Shown: in pieces, positions 35,236 to 43,585 of the stretch
Position numbering within the stretch: position 1 is the stretch's first letter
Layout: each line of letters starts with the position of its first letter
Position numbers and translations under genes: made by a program
Source of the DNA: CAZRUA01 sp964603125
Lineage (GTDB): Bacteria > Bacteroidota > Bacteroidia > B-17B0 > Aurantibacillaceae
Length of the DNA: 64,000 nt
Direction: 5' to 3'
Assembly: GCA_964603125.1 (NCBI GenBank)
Contig: CAZRUA010000003.1
Location: 1 to 64,000, forward strand
Notes under the pieces: generated by a model
Databases searched by the model: none
What the model was told of the DNA's origin: nothing
The model's input: the letters and a program-made list of their open reading frames with translations, nothing else

Positions 35236-35598
35236 ATGCAATATCTGTATGTTTTTATTGGTAGTGGTTTAGGCGGATTACTGAGATTTGTAATAGGTTT
35301 GGTAAGTTCTAGGCTTATTCAATCCTCTTTTCCTTATAGTACGCTATTTTCAAATGGAATCAGCTGTTTAATATTTGCTTTAATTCTGTATTTCTTTCAA
35401 CAAAAGGAGCAAGTTCCAGATAACCTACGTTTTTTTGTTTTAGTAGGTATTTGTGGTGGATTAAGTACTTTTTCAACTTTTAGTGCCGAAAGTGTTGAAT
35501 TAATAAAAAATGGAAATACAATTTTGGCTCTTATTAATGTTACCATCAGCATAGGGATATGCTTTGGATTGCTTTATTTTATTGGGATTAGAAAATAA
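35236..35598 (+). CDS. crcB: Fluoride ion channel CrcB/FluC
   Basis: A 120-residue channel with four hydrophobic helices that exports fluoride passively. The hallmark is GICGGLSTFSTFSAE (the Phe-box and Ser/Thr track). The N-terminal IGSGLGGLLRFVIGL and SNGISCLIFALIL (the Asn of the family) are also present. The longer open frame from 35200 overlaps anmK and puts twelve unlike residues in front; the natural start is ATG 35236, 4 nt after anmK. No fluoride riboswitch is visible because the gene is in an operon. Confidence 0.92.
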   Translation: MQYLYVFIGSGLGGLLRFVIGLVSSRLIQSSFPYSTLFSNGISCLIFALILYFFQQKEQVPDNLRFFVLVGICGGLSTFSTFSAESVELIKNGNTILALINVTISIGICFGLLYFIGIRK

Positions 35599-35630
35599 TT
35601 TGGAGAATTAATTGTATATACATATATTTG
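35599..35630 (+). promoter_or_regulatory. Promoter of YceI gene
   Basis: TTTG at 35599-35602 (overlapping the crcB stop region), a 20-nt spacer, then TATATTTG at 35623-35630. The predicted start is near 35637, 20 nt before ATG 35657. Confidence 0.65.
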
Positions 35631-35656
35631 TACCCTAATTCATAAACAAACCAAAA

Positions 35657-36247
35657 ATGAAAGCAATAAAATTAACAATCGCAGCATTAGTATTATCAGC
35701 TGCAAGTGCAGTAGCACAAACAAACTGGAACGTTGATCCGTCTCACAGTAAATTAGGTTTTTCTATCACTCACATGATGGTAGCGGAAACTGAAGGTAAA
35801 TTCAACACTTACGAAGCTAAAGTTTCTTCAAAAACTGAAACAGATTTTACAGGTGGAAGCATTGAGTTTACTATTGACATTAACAGTGTTGATACTGATA
35901 ACGAAAAAAGAGATGGCCACTTAAAAAGTGCTGACTTTTTTGATGCTGAGAAATTTCCAAAAGCAACTTTCAAATCAACTTCAATTAAAAAAGTAAAAGG
36001 TAATACTTACCAAGTAACAGGTGATGTAACTATTAAAGGTGTAACTAAAACAGTTACTTTAACAGCTAACCACTATGGTAAATCAGTTAAAGATCCATAC
36101 GGAATGACAAGAACTGGTTTTAAAATTATGGGTAAAATTAACCGTAAAGATTTTGGAATCACTTGGAATGCTCCATTGGAAGGTGGCGGAACTGCATTAA
36201 GCGATAATGTTAATATCATGATTAACATGGAATTAACTAAAGCATAA
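35657..36247 (+). CDS. YceI-family periplasmic protein
   Basis: A 196-residue exported protein (signal peptide MKAIKLTIAALVLSAASAVAQ) with the YceI lipocalin-like barrel: WNVDPSHSKLGFSITHMMVAETEGKF, then FFDAEKFPKATFKST, VTGDVTIKGVTKTVTL and the C-terminal KINRKDFGITWNAPLEGGG. YceI proteins bind isoprenoid or other lipid-like molecules. The codon use is like strongly expressed genes. It has its own promoter and terminator, so it is monocistronic. Confidence 0.92.
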   Translation: MKAIKLTIAALVLSAASAVAQTNWNVDPSHSKLGFSITHMMVAETEGKFNTYEAKVSSKTETDFTGGSIEFTIDINSVDTDNEKRDGHLKSADFFDAEKFPKATFKSTSIKKVKGNTYQVTGDVTIKGVTKTVTLTANHYGKSVKDPYGMTRTGFKIMGKINRKDFGITWNAPLEGGGTALSDNVNIMINMELTKA

Positions 36248-36271
36248 TAGTCTCAATGATTATTAAAACTG

Positions 36272-36298
36272 AAAGAGCCACATTATTGTGGCTCTTTT
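36272..36298 (+). terminator. Rho-independent terminator after YceI gene
   Basis: AAAGAGCCAC (36272-36281) and GTGGCTCTTTT (36288-36298) form a stem followed by a T-rich tract. Confidence 0.88.
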
Positions 36299-36332
36299 GT
36301 TTTTTTTAACATATCCAACAAAATAAAATCAG

Positions 36333-36340
36333 TATATTTG
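36333..36340 (+). promoter_or_regulatory. -7 box before the regulatory-domain protein
   Basis: TATATTTG, 12 nt before ATG 36353. No clear -33 element is found. A TTG inside the box (36338) extends the open frame but cannot be the start. Confidence 0.5.
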
Positions 36341-36352
36341 AGTATTGTTAAA

Positions 36353-37012
36353 ATGAACAAACTTTTTTTTATATCTCTTTTTTTAGTCTGCAATTTATTT
36401 TCATTTGCTCAGACGAAAGTATCTAAAACAACTCCAAAAACTACTCAAGCAACAACTAAAAAATTAGTGCAACTTTCGGGTATTGTTGTAGAAGGAGATA
36501 GTTTAAAACCAGTAGCCTTTAGCGCTGTCGTAGTTAAAAACACAACTCGCGGAACAATAACCGATGGAAATGGTTTTTTTACGCTAGTTGTTGAACCTGG
36601 ACAAGTTCTACAATTTGTTACATTAGGTTACAAAGACGCGTTTTACACAATGGCAGACACAATAACCGTAAATAATTTTTCGATAGTTCAAGTTTTAAGA
36701 CCAGATACAATTTTACTTAAAACAGTTGTGGTTAAAGCTTATATGAGTAAGGAGGAATTGAAACATGCCTTTTTAAATTTTGATGTTCCAAGAACAGATT
36801 TAGATAATGCAGAAAAGAATTTGGCTGCTGAAGAAATGCGTGAATTGGTAAAAGGAATTAGTACTGATGCTCAAGGAAATTACCGTTATGCCATGCAACA
36901 AAAATACAGCCAAATGGTGTATCGCGGAGCTGCTCCAAATCAGCTATTAAACCCTTTTGCTTGGGTTAAATTTGTAAAGGCTTTAAAGGCTGGAAAGCTC
37001 AAAATTCAATAA
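36353..37012 (+). CDS. Exported carboxypeptidase-regulatory-like domain protein
   Basis: About 219 residues with signal peptide MNKLFFISLFLVCNLFSFAQ. A Thr/Lys linker follows, then one CarboxypepD_reg-like beta-sandwich (LSGIVVEGDSLKPVAFSAVVVKNTTRGTITDGNGFFTL ... LGYKDAFYT). The C-terminal half (about residues 130-219) is helical, with no barrel after it. The domain normally precedes TonB receptors or surface enzymes, so a stand-alone copy with a helical tail is of unknown role. ATG 36353 was chosen over the upstream TTG because the latter lies in the promoter box. Confidence 0.75.
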   Translation: MNKLFFISLFLVCNLFSFAQTKVSKTTPKTTQATTKKLVQLSGIVVEGDSLKPVAFSAVVVKNTTRGTITDGNGFFTLVVEPGQVLQFVTLGYKDAFYTMADTITVNNFSIVQVLRPDTILLKTVVVKAYMSKEELKHAFLNFDVPRTDLDNAEKNLAAEEMRELVKGISTDAQGNYRYAMQQKYSQMVYRGAAPNQLLNPFAWVKFVKALKAGKLKIQ

Positions 37013-37190
37013 AATTGCCGAACAAAGTCCTAGAAATATTTGTTGGGATTGTTGAGTGTATTGGAATCCTATTAGAGATTTTAGTTTCTATTATATGATT
37101 TTATCAAATAAATTAGGATAAAAAGAACTGTAATAACTGTTTTTTCTAAGGCACTTTTCCCGAAATTTGTGTAAACCTTAAATTAAAACT

Positions 37191-38066
37191 ATGATAAAAA
37201 AACTACTAATTATCGCAGGTTGTGCTTTAACAACATTTTCAAACGCACAACAAAATTTGGATTTTGAAACTTGGGGAGGAGTAGGTCCTTCAGCAGATTG
37301 GACAGCGCAATTTGCTTTATTTGCAGCTGGTTCAGTTACCCAAGAAACTGCAAACCCTTCACAAGGAGCTTCTGCAGCTAAATTACAGACTGTAAATTGT
37401 GCATTTTGTGGATTTTTTAGTTTGCCTACAACAATGCCTGGATTAATTCAAATGAAAGTGCCTTATACAAATCGTCCTATTAGTATGACCTATGATTACA
37501 GAGGTTATATTGAAACAAATGACGAAGCATTAGTTTTTGCAGCGCTTACAAGATGGGATACAATAACAAATTCAGCTGATTTTATCGGGCAGGCAATTAT
37601 GCAATACCCTGGTATGCTAAATTTTACTTCTTGGCAAAACGAGAGTGTTAATTTTCAGTATAATCCTGGTACACCAGATACCTTGACAATTATTGTTATA
37701 TCTAGTGATTCATTGGCTATTACTGGTTCTGGATTACCAGATACTTATCAAAGTACAAATACTAATTTCTATATTGATAATATGCAATTAGTATTGCCAG
37801 TTGGTATTAAAGAGAATATCAATTTATCAACTTATCGTTTATTCCCTAACCCTGCTAATGATAAATTTACTGTAGCTACTTCAGATGCTAGTGCTGAAAA
37901 AGTAAAAATATTTGATGTAACAGGACGTTTAGTTGGAACTTATGATTTAGAAGATAAAAAAGTAAATGTTTCTACTGAGAATTATTCGAACGGAATGTAT
38001 ATCTATTCTATTTACGATGCTAACAATAAAGTATTACACACAAGTAAATTTAATGTTGCTAAGTAA
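37191..38066 (+). CDS. Secreted beta-sandwich protein with T9SS sorting domain
   Basis: A 291-residue exported protein (signal peptide MIKKLLIIAGCALTTFSNA). The main domain (about residues 22-205) starts NLDFETWGGVGPSADWT and has the jelly-roll pattern seen in carbohydrate-binding-like cargo of Bacteroidota; two nearby Cys occur in NCAFCG. The C-terminal 75 residues are a type-A T9SS domain (YRLFPNPANDKFTVAT ... VKIFDVTGRLVGTYDL ... GMYIYSIYDANNKVLHTSKF). A terminator follows. The ligand is unknown. Confidence 0.8.
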   Translation: MIKKLLIIAGCALTTFSNAQQNLDFETWGGVGPSADWTAQFALFAAGSVTQETANPSQGASAAKLQTVNCAFCGFFSLPTTMPGLIQMKVPYTNRPISMTYDYRGYIETNDEALVFAALTRWDTITNSADFIGQAIMQYPGMLNFTSWQNESVNFQYNPGTPDTLTIIVISSDSLAITGSGLPDTYQSTNTNFYIDNMQLVLPVGIKENINLSTYRLFPNPANDKFTVATSDASAEKVKIFDVTGRLVGTYDLEDKKVNVSTENYSNGMYIYSIYDANNKVLHTSKFNVAK

Positions 38067-38083
38067 TTAGTTAGTGAAGTTAT

Positions 38084-38117
38084 AAAAAAGGCGAGTAATT
38101 TTTTACTCGCCTTTTTT
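38084..38117. terminator. Bidirectional rho-independent terminator
   Basis: An A-run, then GGCGAGTAA and TTACTCGCC with a T4 loop, then a T-run, between the T9SS cargo gene and the convergent MBOAT gene. Confidence 0.9.
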
Positions 38118-38123
38118 ATTGTA

Positions 38124-39839
38124 TTAAAACTGAAAGTAAATAAATGGTTGCATTCCGCTGCTAATGGCTTGATACAAACCTATAACAAAAACCACAACGG
38201 TTAATGCTAAAGCGGGTAAAGGTAAATTGGCGAAGGCTGCTCGGTATCTTTCTTTTGCCTTTTCAGGAATCCAGTGAATGGAATAACCAAGTAATACAAT
38301 ACCCAATACTAAGCTATATCCTTTAATAATATCAAAAAACAATTCTGCTCCAAAGTGGTTATATATCCTATCAAAAAATGTTTCTAGTTTTTGTTGTGGG
38401 TTTTCTTTCACACTTCCAAACCTAAACCATATACGCGTAAAACTTATGAATGTAAGTGTGATGAATATATTGATTGGGCGCATTAATGGTTCATCCGTAA
38501 CAGACTTCGGCATAATTTTAAGCCATATTTTATGAATCATTAATCCAATACCATTTAAACCTCCCCATATAATAAAAAACCACGAGCTTCCATGCCACAA
38601 GCCTCCCAATAGCATGGTAATGATAATATTAATGTTAGTATCGATTTGTTTTTTTAAGGAGCTAAAAATAACACTTAATGCAAATAGTAACATAGCTATT
38701 GAACCTATAATTATAGTAGTGGTTAACCACATTTCCTTACTCAGCAATATTACAATTGCACACATCAAAAAGATAATAATGTAAGAACCCCAACTTCCTT
38801 TTTTGTTTCCTCCTAATGGGATATACAAATATTCTTTTAACCAAGATGAAAGAGAAATGTGCCAACGTTGCCAAAACTCACTTGTGCTTGCCGCTTTGTA
38901 GGGCGAGTTGAAATTGGTTTTTAATCTGAATCCAAGTAGTAAAGCTATACCAATTGCCATGTCGGTATAGCCCGAAAAATCAGCATAGATCTGAAGTGAG
39001 TACGAAAAAATGCCTAGTACACATTCTACACCCGAGTAATAACCTGGGGCTGAAAAAATACGATCAATAAAATTAATAGCTATAAAATCGGCTAGTATTT
39101 TTTTGATTAAACCGTTTACAATCCAAAACAAAGCCATTCCAAATTCAAACCTTGTTAAATTATAGGGTTGATAAATTTGATGAATAAACTCATTGGCTTT
39201 CACGATTGGTCCAGCCACTAGATGAGGGAAGAAGCAAACAAAAAATCCATAATCCCAAGGGTATTTAACCGGTTTTACTTTTTCGCGGTACACATCAACA
39301 ACATAGGAAATGGATTGAAATGTGAAAAAAGAAATTCCAATTGGCAGTATTACTTTGGAAATGTTAAAATCAGTTCCGAAAAATGAATTACTAAATTGCG
39401 AGAAGTGATTGATGAATGGAATTTTTGTTTCAACCAATTGATTGTAGCTTTCGGTAAAAAAGAAGGCGTACTTAAAATAGCAGAGCAAACCTAAGTTTAG
39501 AATTAAACTAAAGGTTAGTCCGAGTTTCTTTTTCCATTGTTCTTTTGAATTGTGAATAAACCAGCCCCAGCCGAAATCGCTTAAAATAGTGAAGAGTAGG
39601 AGTAGAGTAAAAACTCCGCTCGTTTTGTAATAGAAGAAAATACTTACAAGTAATAAATAAATATTACGAAGTGCAATACGTTTGTAAACTAAAGCATAAA
39701 CCAAAAGCACTCCAGCAAAAAACAACCAAAAAATCATTTGAGTGAACACCAATGGTTCATCATTTTGATTATGAGTGAAGAAACTAGCGAATTTATTCAC
39801 TAAAGTACCTTCTTGTATTTTTAACGAATCTAGAGCCAA
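38124..39839 (-). CDS. MBOAT-family O-acyltransferase (AlgI-like)
   Basis: A 571-residue multi-spanning membrane protein with AlgI/DltB-like signatures: PIGISFFTFQSISYVVDVYR, FFPHLVAGPIVKANEF, YADFSGYTDMAIGIALLLGF, FWQRWHISLSSWLKEYLYIPLGG and the catalytic-His segment LLGGLWHGSSW. These enzymes move acyl (usually acetyl) groups across the membrane onto extracytoplasmic glycans or teichoic-type polymers. It is the last gene of a three-gene minus-strand set with two SGNH proteins, matching AlgI-AlgJ/X or PatA-PatB arrangements. The target polymer is unknown. Confidence 0.92.
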   Translation of the reverse strand: MALDSLKIQEGTLVNKFASFFTHNQNDEPLVFTQMIFWLFFAGVLLVYALVYKRIALRNIYLLLVSIFFYYKTSGVFTLLLLFTILSDFGWGWFIHNSKEQWKKKLGLTFSLILNLGLLCYFKYAFFFTESYNQLVETKIPFINHFSQFSNSFFGTDFNISKVILPIGISFFTFQSISYVVDVYREKVKPVKYPWDYGFFVCFFPHLVAGPIVKANEFIHQIYQPYNLTRFEFGMALFWIVNGLIKKILADFIAINFIDRIFSAPGYYSGVECVLGIFSYSLQIYADFSGYTDMAIGIALLLGFRLKTNFNSPYKAASTSEFWQRWHISLSSWLKEYLYIPLGGNKKGSWGSYIIIFLMCAIVILLSKEMWLTTTIIIGSIAMLLFALSVIFSSLKKQIDTNINIIITMLLGGLWHGSSWFFIIWGGLNGIGLMIHKIWLKIMPKSVTDEPLMRPINIFITLTFISFTRIWFRFGSVKENPQQKLETFFDRIYNHFGAELFFDIIKGYSLVLGIVLLGYSIHWIPEKAKERYRAAFANLPLPALALTVVVFVIGLYQAISSGMQPFIYFQF

Positions 39840-39849
39840 AATTTACTTT

Positions 39850-41070
39850 CTATATTTTGCTATTTGATTTATAACTTCTATTTATTGCATCCCACATTAA
39901 ATCTCCAATAATTCCGTAACCTTTAGCAGTAAAATGCACTTTGTCTTTGCGAGCATAACCAGCTTTGTACCATTTGTAAATGCTTTTGTATCCGCCCATA
40001 ACTGTGTTTAAATCGTAAACACTGGCGTTGTGTTTTTTTGCTACATCAAATATTACATCCGAACCATAGATTGAATTTTTGTTGGCTCCTTTTCTGTAAA
40101 TATAATTATCTGTAATTGTAGTAAATAGAATAGCACAATTGGGATTGATGCGTTTTACAATCATTACTAAACTATCGTAATGATTCATGAACTCTTGTCG
40201 CGAAAAGTTTTTCCCTTGAGAATCGTTAACACCTAAAGAGAAAATTACTAAATCGGGACTTAAATTACGAAGCTGTGATTCAAACAGCTCGCAACGAAGA
40301 AAAGATTGAGTAGAAGCGCCATTAGCACCATTAGCACTCATAAAGTATCCTGGAGTGTCGTTTTCGAGACTAAAGCCATATAAAACAAAATCTTTATTGA
40401 TTGTATCTTTTCGTGTTAGAGTGAATTGAACGGAGTCGATGGGTGTTTGAAAAGCAAATAAAGAATAACCTTCTTGCGGAAAATCATTTCTTCTGTAATT
40501 TGTTCGGAATCGTGAATGTATATTTATTTCAAAACTCGGGTTAAAATTATGAAATACCTTTAGCTGTGTAATCGATTTTAAATTTTGATTGGTTTCTAAT
40601 TTGATTCCAAAATCACAGGCGCTATCATTTGAAACCGCAGCAACACCTGCTAAACCAATTTTAGTGCATAGTTCTGTTTTAACGCTTCTACATCTTTTCC
40701 AATTTCCGTTCGAAAAGGTTTTGTAAAAACCTGGGTTGTTTGTTTTTACAATTTGAAATGGAAAAGCAAAAGCACCACCACCTTGGTAATTATTTAACTG
40801 TTGAAAATGTGTTTTTAAAGTTTCTGTCCAGAAGCCCGCTTGCACGTGTGAACCACCAATATGCATGATAGAAACACGACCTGTTTTTCCCATTTTTAAA
40901 TCATCCATTTTTTGATAGAACTTTAAAAAATTACTACTGTCGTTGGAGTGAATAATTTTATTGGCATTTAAATTAATAAATGGCAACGGTGCTTGCGCCA
41001 GACTAATCTTAACAATTGATGCAAGAATTAGAAATAAACCTATTTGTTTTATATTGTTTAATTTTTTCAT
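39850..41070 (-). CDS. SGNH/GDSL hydrolase-like exported protein (acetylation partner)
   Basis: A 406-residue protein with N-terminal signal sequence (IGLFLILASIVKISLA). SGNH blocks are visible: HIGGSHVQAG with nucleophile candidate Ser74 (block I), FSLGVNDSQG (block III, G-x-N-D) and DKVHFTAKGY (block V, D-x-x-H). It lies 10 nt upstream of the MBOAT gene and overlaps the paralogous SGNH gene by one base. In alginate and peptidoglycan acetylation such proteins complete transfer of the acetyl group in the periplasm. It is a diverged paralogue of the next gene. Confidence 0.85.
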   Translation of the reverse strand: MKKLNNIKQIGLFLILASIVKISLAQAPLPFINLNANKIIHSNDSSNFLKFYQKMDDLKMGKTGRVSIMHIGGSHVQAGFWTETLKTHFQQLNNYQGGGAFAFPFQIVKTNNPGFYKTFSNGNWKRCRSVKTELCTKIGLAGVAAVSNDSACDFGIKLETNQNLKSITQLKVFHNFNPSFEINIHSRFRTNYRRNDFPQEGYSLFAFQTPIDSVQFTLTRKDTINKDFVLYGFSLENDTPGYFMSANGANGASTQSFLRCELFESQLRNLSPDLVIFSLGVNDSQGKNFSRQEFMNHYDSLVMIVKRINPNCAILFTTITDNYIYRKGANKNSIYGSDVIFDVAKKHNASVYDLNTVMGGYKSIYKWYKAGYARKDKVHFTAKGYGIIGDLMWDAINRSYKSNSKI

Positions 41071-42527
41071 TAATGTTTTTTAACGTATTCGTTATAATCT
41101 GTGATCAATGCTCCATACAATAAGGTGGCAATTTTTCGAGCCCCACCCGAACTAAAATGAATGTAGTCATTTGCGGCAATTCCTGCTTCAACCCAGCTTA
41201 CCATACTGTTTTTTCCGCCCATACAATCGTACATGTCAAAAAAAGCACAGTTGGTATTGAAGGCCGCTTTCCGTATTTCATTTCTTAAATTTTCTAGTTG
41301 AGGATGTGTAACATAAACCTCGCCATCTTTTACGCTCATATCAGAGGGGCCAATTACCAATATGCTTGCATTGGGAGCTAGTTTCTTTACAATATTAATT
41401 TGACCTTGCATATAGCTTCCAAAGTTTTTAGCCATGGTAGAATCTTTGATTCCTGGTAAAGAATTTCCTCCAAATTGCAGAATGATTAATTTAACGTTGA
41501 GGTAACTGTAAAATTGACTTAACTGTCCGCTATTAATGCGTTGAAAAAAAGTGCCAGAACTTCCTCTTAAACCAAAGTTGTCAACCATTACACCTCCATC
41601 GCCTTCTAACGAAACACCATAAAAGTCAGGACTATCTTTACCAACAAATTTGATTTGGAAATTATTAGGAGCTTGACTCAATTTAAAAGTTTTGATATTA
41701 AAATTTCCACCTTCTACTAAGCTGTCTGACTCTTTTAATGTTCCGTTTTCATAGAAATCATAATGTGTTTTGTATTCGCTGTTTCCGAAAAACATTTTTA
41801 TTTTATTGTAGCTTGCTAATTTAGCGCCACCATTTCCGTTAACAGTAATTTTAAACTCGGCTTTTTTGGTGCTTGTGTCGCCTTTAACATAAGGTTTAGC
41901 GTATCTATACAAACAAGCTGCCGCTCCAAAGTTAGAGTGATTAATTCTTTTGTCTTTTGATAAAAATGTTTGGTATCTGTCCCATGAACTGCTATACGTG
42001 TGTTTAAATGCAACCGATTGAGCAACTGGAACTATCTCTAACAAACCAGGTCCACTTCCTCCAAATTCAGATTGTAGTTTCAAACGTAAGTAGTCGGTAA
42101 TCCTATCACCTTCTATTTGAGAATCACCGTAGTGTAATATTCTAATTCCTTGAGCTTGATTTTTAACATCACGTAATGAAGCGAAAAAATTATCTAATGC
42201 CGATTTATTTTCGTCTTTATATTGTATGCTGGTGATTAGTTTTAAGTTAGCATCGTTCACAGCACCCATTAGTGCTTCTTTTGCTTTTGTAATCGAATCT
42301 TTTGAATTTGTTTTTACATCAGCCGAATCGTCTATGGCAAGCAATTTTGAAATGTCTACTTTCTTAACTTCTTTAGGATGCAAATAACTTTGAAGCGATG
42401 GGAATTTTAGTACGACACCTTCGGATAGTACAATGCCTTCCTTTGGAAAGAATAAGGAAACTAAACATAATAAAAGTATTACGCTTAATAAAAATAGAAG
42501 TGTATGTAAAGGTTTAAAGGGCTTCAC
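41070..42527 (-). CDS. SGNH/GDSL hydrolase-like membrane-anchored protein (acetylation partner)
   Basis: A 485-residue protein with an N-terminal membrane anchor (TLLFLLSVILLLCLVSLFF), a linker (about 30-115), and an SGNH domain. Block I is HYGDSQIEGD with Ser136, block III QFGGNSLPG, and block V DYIHFSSGGARK. A beta-rich insert (about 200-300) separates blocks I and III, as in AlgX/PatB-like acetyltransferases. It is the first gene of the set with the second SGNH gene and the MBOAT gene. A role in O-acetylation of a cell-envelope polysaccharide is inferred from this context. Confidence 0.85.
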   Translation of the reverse strand: MKPFKPLHTLLFLLSVILLLCLVSLFFPKEGIVLSEGVVLKFPSLQSYLHPKEVKKVDISKLLAIDDSADVKTNSKDSITKAKEALMGAVNDANLKLITSIQYKDENKSALDNFFASLRDVKNQAQGIRILHYGDSQIEGDRITDYLRLKLQSEFGGSGPGLLEIVPVAQSVAFKHTYSSSWDRYQTFLSKDKRINHSNFGAAACLYRYAKPYVKGDTSTKKAEFKITVNGNGGAKLASYNKIKMFFGNSEYKTHYDFYENGTLKESDSLVEGGNFNIKTFKLSQAPNNFQIKFVGKDSPDFYGVSLEGDGGVMVDNFGLRGSSGTFFQRINSGQLSQFYSYLNVKLIILQFGGNSLPGIKDSTMAKNFGSYMQGQINIVKKLAPNASILVIGPSDMSVKDGEVYVTHPQLENLRNEIRKAAFNTNCAFFDMYDCMGGKNSMVSWVEAGIAANDYIHFSSGGARKIATLLYGALITDYNEYVKKH

Positions 42528-42610
42528 TTAGATTTACTATTCTATAATATTACAATAAAGCCTCCGTTTTAATTTAAATTTAAAACCTACTTTTTAACAA
42601 TGCGCTCTTA

Positions 42611-42650
42611 AAAACAAAAAAGCGTAAAAACAAATTGTTTTTACGCTTTC
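42611..42650 (-). terminator. Rho-independent terminator of lipoprotein gene
   Basis: AGCGTAAAAAC (42621-42631) and GTTTTTACGCT (42637-42647). On the minus strand the stem is followed by a T-rich tract (complement of 42611-42620), ending the transcript of the 42669-43565 gene. Confidence 0.85.
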
Positions 42651-42668
42651 AGTAAAGTGAGTTGTTAT

Positions 42669-43565
42669 TTACTGTGCTATGTCTTCAACATGTAAGCCAT
42701 CTAAACCAAGTGTACCGTAAACTTTTACTTTTTGTTTTAAATTTACTAAGCCGCCTTTGTTATTATGAACTTTAACATCTTTAGGAGTCCAATTTTCTAC
42801 TAGGTTTTCCATTTGGCTAGCACCTGTACCACTTCCAATTTTGATGGTTATTTTATCTCCTGAGCTGGTAACTAAATCAACTGTCATTTCACTACCTGTT
42901 AGAACAAACATAGGTACTTCAATTTTCCCTTCCATCATAAATTCCTTATCGTAGTTTTCTTCTTTTTTACTGCCAGCTAAATCAAGTTTAGGCCAGTTCA
43001 AAGCTGCATAATCTACACTTGCTTCCGGAATTTTTTCAATATCAGTAACCGTAAAGTAGGTTGTGCCTCTTTTACCTGGTGTATATGATTTTGAAGTGTA
43101 CATTTTGCCAGATAGTTTAACTCTTTCATTTAAGTTAACAGCCGTTCCTTTGCTATCTAAAATTGATACATCAGAAGCTAAGTATTTTTCTGGTAATTTT
43201 TTCATTTCATTATTACCAGTCCCCACAGGCATATTCGTATAAATATATGTTCCGTGTTGTTGGTTTCTTCTGCCATATAAATTTACACTTTGAGATTTTT
43301 CGTTGATAGAAGTTAAAGTAGCTAAATGAATATAGCCTTCAATAACAACTTTGTGTTCCCATTCCATTGTATCTTGTAAAGCTTCATCAAATGTTAATGT
43401 TTTTGCGGGCAAAAGAGCCACACTATCCTTCATTTTTTGTTCCAATTCATACTTGGTATAAGCTTCGCTTTTTTGTTTCGGTAATTCAGTTTTGTTATCT
43501 TTTTCAGAAGAACCTCCGCAAGCAAATAATGCTAATGCCGGAATTGTAATAAGTAGTTTTTTCAT
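42669..43565 (-). CDS. Hypothetical lipoprotein with two similar beta-barrel-like halves
   Basis: A 298-residue lipoprotein (lipobox LALFAC, Cys16). I do not recognise a family. Two parts look alike: EHKVVIEGYIHLATLTSINEKSQSVNL with NLNERVKLSGKMYTSK, and DKEFMMEGKIEVPMFVLTGSEMTVDL with NLKQKVKVYGTLGLDG. Each reads like an OB-fold strand order, so a tandem OB-fold-like protein is possible. It is 20 nt downstream of the CAP-OmpA gene and ends in its terminator, so the two form an operon. Confidence 0.7.
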   Translation of the reverse strand: MKKLLITIPALALFACGGSSEKDNKTELPKQKSEAYTKYELEQKMKDSVALLPAKTLTFDEALQDTMEWEHKVVIEGYIHLATLTSINEKSQSVNLYGRRNQQHGTYIYTNMPVGTGNNEMKKLPEKYLASDVSILDSKGTAVNLNERVKLSGKMYTSKSYTPGKRGTTYFTVTDIEKIPEASVDYAALNWPKLDLAGSKKEENYDKEFMMEGKIEVPMFVLTGSEMTVDLVTSSGDKITIKIGSGTGASQMENLVENWTPKDVKVHNNKGGLVNLKQKVKVYGTLGLDGLHVEDIAQ

Positions 43566-43585
43566 AGTTAGGGTTTTTGTTTTTA

